A DNA stretch of 64,000 bases from Exiguobacterium sp. J17977. GTDB lineage: Bacteria; Bacillota; Bacilli; Exiguobacteriales; Exiguobacteriaceae. A model generated the notes under the pieces. The model did no database searches and was not told the DNA's origin. It was given only the letters and a program-made list of their open reading frames with translations. How positions within the stretch are numbered: the first letter of the stretch is position 1; each line of letters begins with the position of its first letter. The translations under genes and the position numbers were made by a program. This document shows, in pieces, positions 25,476 through 33,400 of this stretch. Location of the stretch: positions 1 through 64,000 of the forward strand of contig NZ_JAEQBB010000002.1 in the NCBI RefSeq assembly GCF_018616375.1, written 5' to 3'.

Positions 25476-27008
25476 ATGCATCGTCATCCATTCACCAATT
25501 CAATTTGGCGTCAGCACAATGTAGCGACACCTTATCCACGACTCGAGAGCTCGGTCTCTTGTGACATCGTCGTCATCGGGGCAGGCATCGCTGGACTCGT
25601 CACGGCATATGAGCTACAGCAACGTGGCAAACAAGTCGTCTTGCTCGAAGCGGCCGAGATAGGCCGGGGGACGACCGGCCACACGACTGCGAAATGTTCC
25701 GTTCAGCATGGGGCCATCTACTCCAAATTGATTCGGACGTTCAATCAAGAGACGGCGCGCCGCTACTACGAGTTCAACGAGCAGGGACTCGCGTATTTGC
25801 GGCACCAGGTCGAAGACGGGTTCGACATCGATTTCGAGACGAAAGATTCCTACTTATACTCGATCGACGGATCGAGTCAACTCGTCGCCGAGCGCGAGGC
25901 ATATGCACAACTTGAGCTACCGGGTGGAGACGCGACCGAGGAAGTGAAGGCGGTCCTCCCGTTCGAGGTCAAACAAGCGGTCGTCATTCGCGGTCAGGCC
26001 CAGATGCATCCGGTCAAATACTTACATGAGCTCGCCAACCGTTTCGTTGCGGCCGGCGGGAGACTGCACGAGAAGACACGGGCGACCGAGATCAGTTCGG
26101 GGCCGCGTCCGATCGTCACAACGTCGACAGGTCGACGGGTTCAGGCGAATCAGGTCGTGGTCGCCACGCATTATCCATTCAATGACATCCGCGGGCTATA
26201 TTTTTCGAAGTTCGAGGTCGAGCGCTCCTATATCGTCGCCTGTGAGACGGTACAGCCCGTTCCGGACGGCATGTATTTAAGTGTGGATCAACCGAGCCGG
26301 TCGTTCCGGACGTTCAAGGAAGGTGACAAGACGTACATGCTCGTCGGAGGCGAAGGGCACTTGAGCGGGCACGTCACCGAGACCCGCTCGCGCTATGACC
26401 GCCTGGACCGCTTCGCCCATGACACCTTCGGGACTAAGAAGGCGAGTTTCCGTTGGTCGTCCCAAGACTTGATCACGTTGGACCATCTTCCGTACGTCGG
26501 GCAGATGTTCAGCCGTGAGCCGGACGTGTTCGTCGCCACCGGCTTTGCCAAATGGGGGATGACGAACGGAATCGCCGCCGGACTGTTGCTGGCCGACCGT
26601 TTGACCGGACAGCCGAATCGATTCAACGACTTGTTGGACCCGCAACGTTCAAAATTGAAACCGGCCGATGTCGGGCAGTTTTTGAAGACGAACGTCGACA
26701 CGGCCGTCCAATTCGTGAAAGGATCACTGGAACGACCAGGCTCGCTTGACGACTTGCAACTCGATGAGGGCGGTATCGTCCAAGTCGACGGCAAGAAGGT
26801 CGGCGCGTACCGCGACCTCGACAACGAGTGCCATCTCGTCTCGACGCGTTGTACCCATATGGGATGTACCGTCAATTGGAACGATGCGGAACGTTCATGG
26901 GATTGTCCGTGTCACGGTTCACGGTTCGACACGAAAGGAAACGTGTTGGAAGGACCGGCGACACAACCGCTCGCCTATGAGCGGAAAACCGATGCACCGA
27001 AACAATAG
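25476..27008 (+). CDS. yhfW: FAD-dependent oxidoreductase with C-terminal Rieske domain (YhfW-like)
   Basis: A 510-residue fusion, close to Bacillus YhfW in length and order. Residues about 28-375 form a DAO/GlpO-like FAD domain with the dinucleotide motif VVIGAGIAGLVTAYELQQRG. Residues about 420-505 form a Rieske [2Fe-2S] domain with CTHMGC and CPCHGS ligands. The substrate of this family is unknown; an amine or amino acid is plausible. ATG follows GAAGGAGG. Gene after it is the M32 carboxypeptidase with 66 bases between. Confidence 0.88.
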   Translation: MHRHPFTNSIWRQHNVATPYPRLESSVSCDIVVIGAGIAGLVTAYELQQRGKQVVLLEAAEIGRGTTGHTTAKCSVQHGAIYSKLIRTFNQETARRYYEFNEQGLAYLRHQVEDGFDIDFETKDSYLYSIDGSSQLVAEREAYAQLELPGGDATEEVKAVLPFEVKQAVVIRGQAQMHPVKYLHELANRFVAAGGRLHEKTRATEISSGPRPIVTTSTGRRVQANQVVVATHYPFNDIRGLYFSKFEVERSYIVACETVQPVPDGMYLSVDQPSRSFRTFKEGDKTYMLVGGEGHLSGHVTETRSRYDRLDRFAHDTFGTKKASFRWSSQDLITLDHLPYVGQMFSREPDVFVATGFAKWGMTNGIAAGLLLADRLTGQPNRFNDLLDPQRSKLKPADVGQFLKTNVDTAVQFVKGSLERPGSLDDLQLDEGGIVQVDGKKVGAYRDLDNECHLVSTRCTHMGCTVNWNDAERSWDCPCHGSRFDTKGNVLEGPATQPLAYERKTDAPKQ

Positions 27009-27074
27009 GCAACGCGCGTCGACTGTATTAAAGTAAAGAAGTAACGATATAACTGTCATAGGGGTGGAATCAGA

Positions 27075-28541
27075 ATGGAACTAACAAAGCAGTGGCGTGA
27101 CCATTTCAAACAATTGCGTGCCTTCGACGAGGCGATCTCTTTACTATATTGGGACATGCGCACCCAGATGCCGGAACAGTCGGCACCGCTCCGGGCCGAG
27201 ACGATCGGGTATCTGTCGACCGAAGCGTTCAAACGCCAGACGAGCGAACCGTTCAAGGCGCTATTGGCCGAGATGGCCGAGACGGAAGACTTGACGCCAA
27301 TCGAATTGCGTTCGGTGGCGGTCGCCAAGACCCAATATGAACGGAATGCCAAAATCCCGTCTTCGGAATATCAGGCGTATGTGACGCTCGTCTCTGAGGC
27401 CGAGACGGCGTGGGAGAAAGCGAAGGACCAGAACGACTGGCACATGTTCGCCCCGTATCTCGAGAAGATCATCGGATTTCAGCGGAAGTTCGCCGATTAT
27501 TTCGGCTACGAGTCGCATCCGTATGATGCGCTCCTTTACGATTACGAGCCAGGGATGACCGTCGACCAGCTCGATGAATTGTTCCGGACGTTGCGCGACG
27601 AACTCGTCCCGCTTATCCGTCAACTGCCTGAACCGGTCCAAGGGCTCGACTGGTCGATGGACAAGGCCGTCCAGCAACGCCTGTGCGAGGACTGGATGCG
27701 TGTCGTCGACTATGATTTGACGCGCGGCCGTCTCGATGCAACCGTGCATCCGTTCGAGATCACAATCAACCGCCGTGATGTGCGCATCACGACGAAATAT
27801 GATGAGACCGATTTCCGCAACGCCTTGTTCGGTACGATGCACGAGGCCGGTCATGCGACGTACGAACAGCAAATCGACTCGGACCTCGACGAACTCGGAC
27901 TCGGGGGCGGTGCCTCGATGGGCATCCACGAGTCGCAATCCCTCTTCTTTGAAAACTTTGTCGGACGGAGCGAGGCGTTTTTGAAGAGCGTCTATCCGCG
28001 CCTTCAATCCGAGCATCCGCAGTTGCAGGACGTGGACTTTGAGACGTTCTATGCCGGCGTGAACGAGGCGAAACCGTCGCTCATCCGGATCGAGGCGGAC
28101 GAACTGACGTACAGCCTGCATATCATCATCCGCTATGAGCTCGAAAAAAAACTCATCCAAGGTGATTTGTCAGTCGACGAGTTGCCAGCGGCTTGGAACG
28201 CGCTCTATAAGGAATATCTCGGTGTCGATGTGCCGAGTGACGCGAAAGGCGTCCTGCAAGACGTCCACTGGGCCGGCGGGTCGTTCGGCTACTTCCCGAG
28301 CTATGCCCTCGGTCTGATTTACGCCGCTCAATTGACGGAATCACTCCGGAACGAGCTTCCTGACTTCGAGACGCTCGTCAGTACGGGCACGTTCGGTCCA
28401 ATCAAACAGTGGCTCGAGGACAACGTCCACCGTCACGGGAAAGCGCTGACGCCGAACGAACTTATCAAGCAAGTGACCGGAGAGGACATCTCGGTCCGCC
28501 CGCTCATCCGCTATTTGACGAACAAATACAAAACGAACTGA
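27075..28541 (+). CDS. ypwA: Carboxypeptidase Taq, peptidase M32 (YpwA-like)
   Basis: Zinc metallocarboxypeptidase of 488 residues. The zinc motif HEAGH lies in FGTMHEAGHATYEQ (about residues 255-268), followed by the third-ligand region GIHESQSLFFENFVG and the conserved ESQS Glu. The C-terminal GYFPSYALGLIYAAQ is typical of the family. It removes C-terminal residues from peptides with broad specificity. ATG preceded by AGGGGTGG. GDPD gene follows after 11 bases, so both are likely one transcript. Confidence 0.92.
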   Translation: MELTKQWRDHFKQLRAFDEAISLLYWDMRTQMPEQSAPLRAETIGYLSTEAFKRQTSEPFKALLAEMAETEDLTPIELRSVAVAKTQYERNAKIPSSEYQAYVTLVSEAETAWEKAKDQNDWHMFAPYLEKIIGFQRKFADYFGYESHPYDALLYDYEPGMTVDQLDELFRTLRDELVPLIRQLPEPVQGLDWSMDKAVQQRLCEDWMRVVDYDLTRGRLDATVHPFEITINRRDVRITTKYDETDFRNALFGTMHEAGHATYEQQIDSDLDELGLGGGASMGIHESQSLFFENFVGRSEAFLKSVYPRLQSEHPQLQDVDFETFYAGVNEAKPSLIRIEADELTYSLHIIIRYELEKKLIQGDLSVDELPAAWNALYKEYLGVDVPSDAKGVLQDVHWAGGSFGYFPSYALGLIYAAQLTESLRNELPDFETLVSTGTFGPIKQWLEDNVHRHGKALTPNELIKQVTGEDISVRPLIRYLTNKYKTN

Positions 28542-28552
28542 GGCGAAAACCA

Positions 28553-29266
28553 ATGAAACTTTTCGCGCACCGAGGGGTGATGGCCCATCATCCGGAGAAT
28601 ACGATGACGGCATTCCGGGCAGCGCTCGAAGCACAAAGCGATGGGATTGAGGCGGACGTTCACATGACAAAGGACGGGAAGCTCGTCCTCATTCACGACG
28701 AGACGATCAATCGGACGACAGATGGGCGTGGACGTGTCGCCGATATGACGTTATCGGAGCTGCGAGGCTATAATGCAGGTGTCACGTTCGCTGTCCAAGA
28801 ACAGATACCGACGCTAGATGAACTGATCGATTTGTGCCGGGGGACATCGATGGTCCTCAATCTCGAGATCAAAACGGATATCGAGCGGTATCCCGGTATT
28901 GAACAACTCTTGCTTGACACCATTCGAAATCAGCGTGTTCCCGTTGGACAAGTCATGTTCTCTTCTTTTAACCATTCGACGCTCCAGCGTCTGAATCAAT
29001 TGGCTCCAGAAATTGAGTGTGCCGTATTGTTGGCCCAACCGCTCTATGACCTTGTCGCATATTGCAAGAAGGTAGGCGCGAACGCCGTTCATCCGAATGT
29101 CCTCACGATGACGGATACAGAAATTCTTCATCTTCAGGACGAAGGTCTGTCGGTGCGTCCGTATACCGTTAAAACAGTCCACGATCTAGAGCGCTTCACT
29201 CAACTCGGGGTCGACGCGGTGTTCGTGAATGACATCGACTGGGCAAAAGCACATTTAACCCCGTAA
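28553..29266 (+). CDS. Glycerophosphodiester phosphodiesterase
   Basis: Cytosolic GDPD enzyme of 237 residues without a signal peptide. It hydrolyses glycerophosphodiesters to glycerol 3-phosphate and an alcohol. Motifs: FAHRGVMAHHPENTMTAF at the N-terminus with the catalytic His and the metal Glu, EADVHMTKDGKLVLIHD with the metal ligands and second His, and LEIKTD. It begins 11 bases after the M32 stop with a weak GAGG site, so it is probably translationally helped by the upstream gene. The stop overlaps a terminator. Confidence 0.9.
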   Translation: MKLFAHRGVMAHHPENTMTAFRAALEAQSDGIEADVHMTKDGKLVLIHDETINRTTDGRGRVADMTLSELRGYNAGVTFAVQEQIPTLDELIDLCRGTSMVLNLEIKTDIERYPGIEQLLLDTIRNQRVPVGQVMFSSFNHSTLQRLNQLAPEIECAVLLAQPLYDLVAYCKKVGANAVHPNVLTMTDTEILHLQDEGLSVRPYTVKTVHDLERFTQLGVDAVFVNDIDWAKAHLTP

Positions 29267-29289
29267 CGTTACGCGTTACGGGGTTTTTA
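29259..29289 (+). terminator. Terminator of the ypwA-GDPD unit
   Basis: CCCCGTAACG and CGTTACGGGG arms, then TTTTTA; the 5' arm overlaps the GDPD stop codon. Confidence 0.9.
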
Positions 29290-29519
29290 AACAATAGGGA
29301 AGGGGAAGTGTGGTTAATGTAAAGAAAACGGTTTCTTGTAAATGTGCTGAACGACATATTAAGAGCACACCGTCGTCTTTACGCCGTTGCTCCGTTGTCT
29401 TAAATTTAAGATGTCACCAGCTACATAGCAATCAGATGTAGCACACATTGCAGCACCGCATCAAACTTGTTGTATGCAGTCAATCGGTCAACCCAAGCAG
29501 AAAAAGGAGGAAATTTCAC

Positions 29520-30317
29520 ATGAAGAAATTGATGTCTTTACTTGGTACACTCGCTTTGGCGTTCGCACTCATCGTGCCGGTCAGTGCAGATGGACACGAG
29601 AACGCAATGGTACGTGTACTCCACGCTTCACCTGACGCACCAGCGGTAGACGTGTACGTCAACGGTGAAGTCGCGGTCGAAGGCGCAGAGTTCAAAGCGC
29701 TCACAGACTACTTGACTCTCCCGGCTGGGGATTACAACGTGGAAATCAAGCCAGCTGGTGATGCAGAGACGGTCGTCGTTGCGGCAGACCTCTCAATCGA
29801 AGCAGGCAAATTCTACACAGCGGCAGCAATCGGTCAACTTGAAAACATCGAGATCGCAGCAATGGAAGACGATGCGAACTTTGAAGATGGAAAATCAAAA
29901 GTCCGTGTCGCTCACTTCGCACCTGACGCACCGGCAGTCGATGTCGCTCCTAAAGGTGGCGACCCACTCTTCTCGAACCTCGAGTTCAAAGCAGTGAGTG
30001 ACTACGGTACACTCGACGCTGGCACGTATGACCTCGAAGTCCGTCCGGCTGGAGCGACTGACGTCGTGAAGGCGCTTGACGGTGTCGCTCTCGAAGGTGG
30101 TAAAAACTACACGGCGTTCGCTATCGGACTCCTTGAAGGCGAACCAGCGTTTGAAGTCCTCCTCGCAGCAGACGGAGGGGAAATGGCTGGAGCACCTGAC
30201 ACAGGTCAAGGTGGTCTCGCTCAGACAGCATCGATGAACTGGTTGCTCGCAGCAGCGGTTCTTGGTGCAGCAGCAGCTGGCTTCTACGTCTTTCGTCGTC
30301 AGAAGCAAGACGCTTAA
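29520..30317 (+). CDS. DUF4397 cell-wall protein with APDTG sorting signal
   Basis: Surface protein of 265 residues. Signal peptide about 1-23 (VPVSADG). Two DUF4397 repeats follow, starting VRVLHASPDAPAVDVYVNG (about 31) and VRVAHFAPDAPAVDVAPKGG (about 127), each predicted to be a small beta-sandwich. The C-terminus has APDTG, a hydrophobic stretch and RRQKQDA, a complete sorting signal, so the protein should be linked to the wall by a sortase. The sortase gene overlaps its 3' end, which strongly suggests an enzyme-substrate pair. ATG follows AAAGGAGG. Codons are strongly biased (GCA, GAA, CTC), hinting at high expression. Confidence 0.88.
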   Translation: MKKLMSLLGTLALAFALIVPVSADGHENAMVRVLHASPDAPAVDVYVNGEVAVEGAEFKALTDYLTLPAGDYNVEIKPAGDAETVVVAADLSIEAGKFYTAAAIGQLENIEIAAMEDDANFEDGKSKVRVAHFAPDAPAVDVAPKGGDPLFSNLEFKAVSDYGTLDAGTYDLEVRPAGATDVVKALDGVALEGGKNYTAFAIGLLEGEPAFEVLLAADGGEMAGAPDTGQGGLAQTASMNWLLAAAVLGAAAAGFYVFRRQKQDA

Positions 30318-30903
30318 GCTACTCTTCATCGGAACGTTATCGTTCCTCATGATTGCACCGGGCGCAGACGCACCGGACGCGGACGCGAAATTGACGACCG
30401 TCGGCTTCGCCGAACCGCTCGTCCTAGCAGCGACCGAGATCGATCGACAGTCATTCCGTACCGACACGTTTATCCCGAAACGACTGAAGATTCCGTCAAT
30501 TGATGTCAACGCGGTCATCCAACCGGTCGGGAAAGACCGACTCGACCGGATGGATACCCCGACCGAGACGGATGAGGTCGGCTGGTATCGGTACGGAGCG
30601 AAAGCAGGGGCGACCGGAAACGTGGTCCTATCTGGTCATCTCGATGACCTCAGTGGTCCGGCCATCTTCGCGAACCTTGGCGAATTACGCCTCGGAGAAT
30701 CGGTGACGCTCCAGCGTGGCAAAAAGGCAATCGCGTATGAGGTCGTCTCCGTCGAACGGTATCGGCTCGAAGACGTCCCGCTCGCCTCGATTTTTGCGGC
30801 GACCCAGGCGGAACGGCTCCAGCTGATCACTTGTGCGGGTCCTTATGACCCCGAGTACGGATACCGAGACCGAATCGTCGTCACGGCGATCGCCAAGACT
30901 TGA
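30262..30903 (+). CDS. Sortase, class F-like
   Basis: Transpeptidase of up to 213 residues. The N-terminus has a hydrophobic export or anchor segment (KLLFIGTLSFLMIAPGADA), followed by the sortase beta-barrel: catalytic His in VVLSGHLDD, Cys in LITCAG and Arg in YGYRDRIVV. The compact domain and DEVGWYRYGAKAG context fit class F. The start is uncertain: TTG 30262 (or GTG 30265) lies inside the preceding gene and has no clear ribosome binding site, so coupling to that gene is likely. It probably anchors the overlapping DUF4397 protein. Confidence 0.85.
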   Translation: MVQQQLASTSFVVRSKTLKLLFIGTLSFLMIAPGADAPDADAKLTTVGFAEPLVLAATEIDRQSFRTDTFIPKRLKIPSIDVNAVIQPVGKDRLDRMDTPTETDEVGWYRYGAKAGATGNVVLSGHLDDLSGPAIFANLGELRLGESVTLQRGKKAIAYEVVSVERYRLEDVPLASIFAATQAERLQLITCAGPYDPEYGYRDRIVVTAIAKT

Positions 30904-30909
30904 ATCAAG

Positions 30910-30948
30910 AAAAACCCCGAGTGCGGCTGGACCGCCCTCGGGGTTTTA
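30910..30948 (+). terminator. Terminator of the DUF4397-sortase operon
   Basis: AAAACCCCGAG.GCGG and CCGC.CTCGGGGTTTT arms with a short loop. Confidence 0.88.
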
Positions 30949-30965
30949 CGTCGTGACGGGGCGAA

Positions 30966-31005
30966 ACAAAAAACGACCAGGCCGCGATAATCGGCCCAGT
31001 CGTTC
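30966..31005 (-). terminator. Terminator of the marR gene
   Basis: On the minus strand AACGACTGGGCCG and CGGCCTGGTCGTT form a stem with a bulge, then TTTTT. Confidence 0.8.
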
Positions 31006-31449
31006 TTATGCGTCCATTCGGTCAAGCAGTTTTGACAGAAGAATCAATTCGTCATCTGAGAAATCAGTGAACACGTCCATCAAATACTCGATTTTCATGT
31101 CTTCAAGTGTCTCGAACAAGGCACGGCCTTCTTCAGTCGCTTGCAATTCAACGACACGACGATCACGTTCGCTGCGTTCACGGGAAATCAACCCTTTTTT
31201 CGTGAGTTCATCCGCGAGAGCGGTAATCATCGAAGCCGAGAATTGGAACTCGTTCGATAGAGCCGAGGCGATTTGAGGACTGTTTTGACAAAGCGAGCGA
31301 AGGATGAAAAATTCGTTTCGCGTCAAGTATTGTGAGAACATCGACCGGAGGTTCTTTTTCACTCCGCGATAGTTCATGCGAATCCCTCGCTCAGCATCGG
31401 CGACGAGCTGGCGGCGGGATGCTGTTTGTACAGGTGTTGTCATCCTCAA
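31006..31449 (-). CDS. MarR family transcriptional regulator
   Basis: Winged-helix regulator of about 147 residues. The DNA-binding core is TRNEFFILRSLCQNSPQIASALSNEF, QFSASMITALADELTKKGLISRERSERDRRVVELQATEEG, the usual recognition helix and wing with the conserved DRR. N- and C-terminal helices form the dimer. Start is either TTG 31449 (five bases from AGGAGG) or ATG 31443 (eleven bases). The divergent or nearby target is not clear: the RelA-like gene upstream is on the same strand, and the sortase operon converges. The ligand is unknown. Confidence 0.88.
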   Translation of the reverse strand: MRMTTPVQTASRRQLVADAERGIRMNYRGVKKNLRSMFSQYLTRNEFFILRSLCQNSPQIASALSNEFQFSASMITALADELTKKGLISRERSERDRRVVELQATEEGRALFETLEDMKIEYLMDVFTDFSDDELILLSKLLDRMDA

Positions 31450-31534
31450 GAGTACCTCCTACATAAAATATCATTATTTGCATATATTTCAGAACATAAA
31501 AACATTCTACAACAAAAACATGAAGTCTGTAAAG

Positions 31535-32593
31535 TTATGATGGCTCTTCTCGGGTACGAAGTTCTTGGATGACCTCATCGTAATGCTTCAAATCCGGATA
31601 GAAGCGTCGGAAGAAGAATTCAATCTGCTGGTCATCCCCTTCTGCGAGCAATTTCGCGAGGACGGCGTAGACGACACCCATCCCTTGTCGGGGCAGGAGG
31701 GACGATGGCAACAGCGTCGCACATTGGACGGCCCGATTGAAGTAGAGGTCGAGCGTGTCACTCAAATCTTGGAACGTTCGAATCTCCGCGTAATGGAACA
31801 TGCGCGTCAGTTCAATGATTGTCGACAGGTCGGTGTCGAGTAGCCAATCGCTCTGGAAGATGGCGTTGTCGAGCTTCTCAACGGTGACGTCATTGGCGAT
31901 ATAGTAGTTCAAGTTATCCCGGGTGATACTCACCTTATCCGGCGATTCGACGATCCGCTCGACGGTCTCTTGCTCGAACGTCCGCAACTGCTTGCGGATA
32001 TTGACGAACTCGGAGTCGGCAATCTCGAGGAGCCCCGCTACGCGGCTGAAGCTGCGCTTAATCTCCGGTGGCACGGCGTTCGGATTCTTATAACCGAGGT
32101 CATGCTCGATCTCGGCCCATGCGTGCTGCAAGATGGACCGGACTTGAATCTCGGCCTCTTTGTCTTCATAGCGGCGATACTCCCCGAGGGCGAGCCGCGT
32201 GTCGCTCAAGCCGACGACGTAATGGACCGACAAATACCCGAACTCGTTCGGGTCGAGCAACGTGGATTTATCGATTGACTGTTCGCGGTCGATCCGGAAC
32301 TCGTCCTCGAGGATTTGGGCCACGGCTCGCACATCGTCGTGGAAATAGGTCACGATCCGGATTCCCGCCAAATCTTGGACGTCCCGCAACGACCGGTATT
32401 GATATGGCTTGCGGGACAGCTTGGCATATAGGCTCTCCGCTTCCTTGGCCCGGGCGACGATTGAATGGAACTGGATGCCGGCGTCGTTCAACAGCTCGCT
32501 GAGGAGTAACTTCAGCTTGGCGGCGAACGCCTCGTAATCTTCCTTCTCGTTCATATAGTCGAGCATGATCGTGTTCATATCCTGTCTCGGCAT
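31535..32593 (-). CDS. Single-domain RelA/SpoT (p)ppGpp synthetase-like protein
   Basis: A 352-residue protein with a RelA/SpoT synthetase domain (about 15-190) and no HD hydrolase, TGS or ACT part. The ATP/G-loop pattern R-x-K-x3-S-x3-K-x2-RK is present in VARAKEAESLYAKLSRK; DVQDLAGIRIVTYF carries the Mg2+ Asp, followed by FGYLSVHYVV and EIQVRSILQHAWAEIEHDLGYK with the catalytic Glu. A C-terminal part of about 150 residues has no recognised domain. Bacillus small alarmone synthetases (YjbM, YwaC) are near 210 residues, so this is a longer class. ATG 32593 is eight bases from AAGGAG. Confidence 0.85.
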   Translation of the reverse strand: MPRQDMNTIMLDYMNEKEDYEAFAAKLKLLLSELLNDAGIQFHSIVARAKEAESLYAKLSRKPYQYRSLRDVQDLAGIRIVTYFHDDVRAVAQILEDEFRIDREQSIDKSTLLDPNEFGYLSVHYVVGLSDTRLALGEYRRYEDKEAEIQVRSILQHAWAEIEHDLGYKNPNAVPPEIKRSFSRVAGLLEIADSEFVNIRKQLRTFEQETVERIVESPDKVSITRDNLNYYIANDVTVEKLDNAIFQSDWLLDTDLSTIIELTRMFHYAEIRTFQDLSDTLDLYFNRAVQCATLLPSSLLPRQGMGVVYAVLAKLLAEGDDQQIEFFFRRFYPDLKHYDEVIQELRTREEPS

Positions 32594-32705
32594 CAACATC
32601 ACTCCTTGTCTCATTATATGTAGTATAGCATCAAAGAAATCGCTGTCGCATCTGTCGTCTGTGCCTGTGATACAATACGGTTTGGAACGGGAAGGGGTGT
32701 CATAT

Positions 32706-32933
32706 GTGAAAGTGAGCCACACGTTAAAATCAACCGAGCGCGAGAAGCTCGAGATTGTCGCCGGGTTGTTGCAACAGGCAGGCTATCGGTCTGGAAAAAT
32801 CGACTGGCAGACCGGCATCAATATCGTTCGGATTAGTCGCGAAGAGGTGTCGTCTGAATCGGATGAACGGGCCCGCATCCAAGGCATCGTCGACCATTTC
32901 GGGATCGAGGATTGGATCGCGACGTTTTCTTGA
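32706..32933 (+). CDS. Small hypothetical protein
   Basis: Not recognised. A 75-residue soluble protein (VKVSHTLKSTEREKLEIVAGLLQQAGY...). The pattern of helix, turn and two short strands with a final amphipathic helix (ARIQGIVDHFGIEDWIATFS) looks like a small compact domain. GTG start with GGAAGGGG seven bases upstream. It is divergent from the RelA/SpoT-like gene and is followed at some distance by the stress protein gene. Confidence 0.55.
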   Translation: MKVSHTLKSTEREKLEIVAGLLQQAGYRSGKIDWQTGINIVRISREEVSSESDERARIQGIVDHFGIEDWIATFS

Positions 32934-33036
32934 ACCCCTCTTTTTCAAATCGCTGAGTGAAATGGGTTTTGTGACTCATTTTTCGGGAATAGTATATTAT
33001 TCGATTTTAGATCAGCGGACGTTTAGGAGGATGAAT

Positions 33037-33360
33037 ATGTTAGAAACAAGAATCGTGCGGGATATGACCTCGGTCGACCATGAAGTGAACGGGATGGTGT
33101 CAGGAGGATGTGTCAACGAGCACATTTACTTATTTGCGAGAGATGAAGAATTAACGGTGCGGCTTGCCGCAGAGGCGGGGGTGCAACCATACCGCATCAC
33201 CGAAAAAGGGCTGTGGGAGTCACTCATGTCGAAGTTCACGAAAAATTCGGACGACCGCATCGAGCAGCTTGAAAGCCTCGGTCTGACGAAAGAGATGGTT
33301 GAATCGCTCGAAGGGGAGATTCAGGCCGGGAAAATCGTCCTCGTCTGCGACAAGTCATAA
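33037..33360 (+). CDS. General stress protein 17M-like (YflT domain)
   Basis: A 107-residue cytosolic protein. The hydrophobic EHIYLFARDEELTVRLAAEAGVQPYRI strand-helix unit and the C-terminal DDRIEQLESLGLTKEMVESLEGEIQAGKIVLVCDK resemble the YflT/GSP17M family, in which a GKIVLLV-type final strand is typical. Such proteins are sigmaB-dependent stress proteins of unknown mechanism. ATG 33037 is six bases from AGGAGG; an ATG two codons earlier touches that site. A strong terminator follows. Confidence 0.65.
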   Translation: MLETRIVRDMTSVDHEVNGMVSGGCVNEHIYLFARDEELTVRLAAEAGVQPYRITEKGLWESLMSKFTKNSDDRIEQLESLGLTKEMVESLEGEIQAGKIVLVCDKS

Positions 33361-33398
33361 AAAGAGCCGGAACTGACCTCGTCAGTTCCGGCTCTTTT
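33360..33398. terminator. Bidirectional terminator
   Basis: AAAGAGCCGGAACTGA and TCAGTTCCGGCTCTTTT arms with a 5-base loop separate the convergent stress protein and reductase genes. Confidence 0.9.
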
Positions 33399-33400
33399 CG

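Noticed and set aside
27261-28160. Minus-strand frame of 299 codons inside the M32 carboxypeptidase
   Set aside because: It is opposite a well-supported gene and is made of low-information Arg/Asp/Leu sequence.
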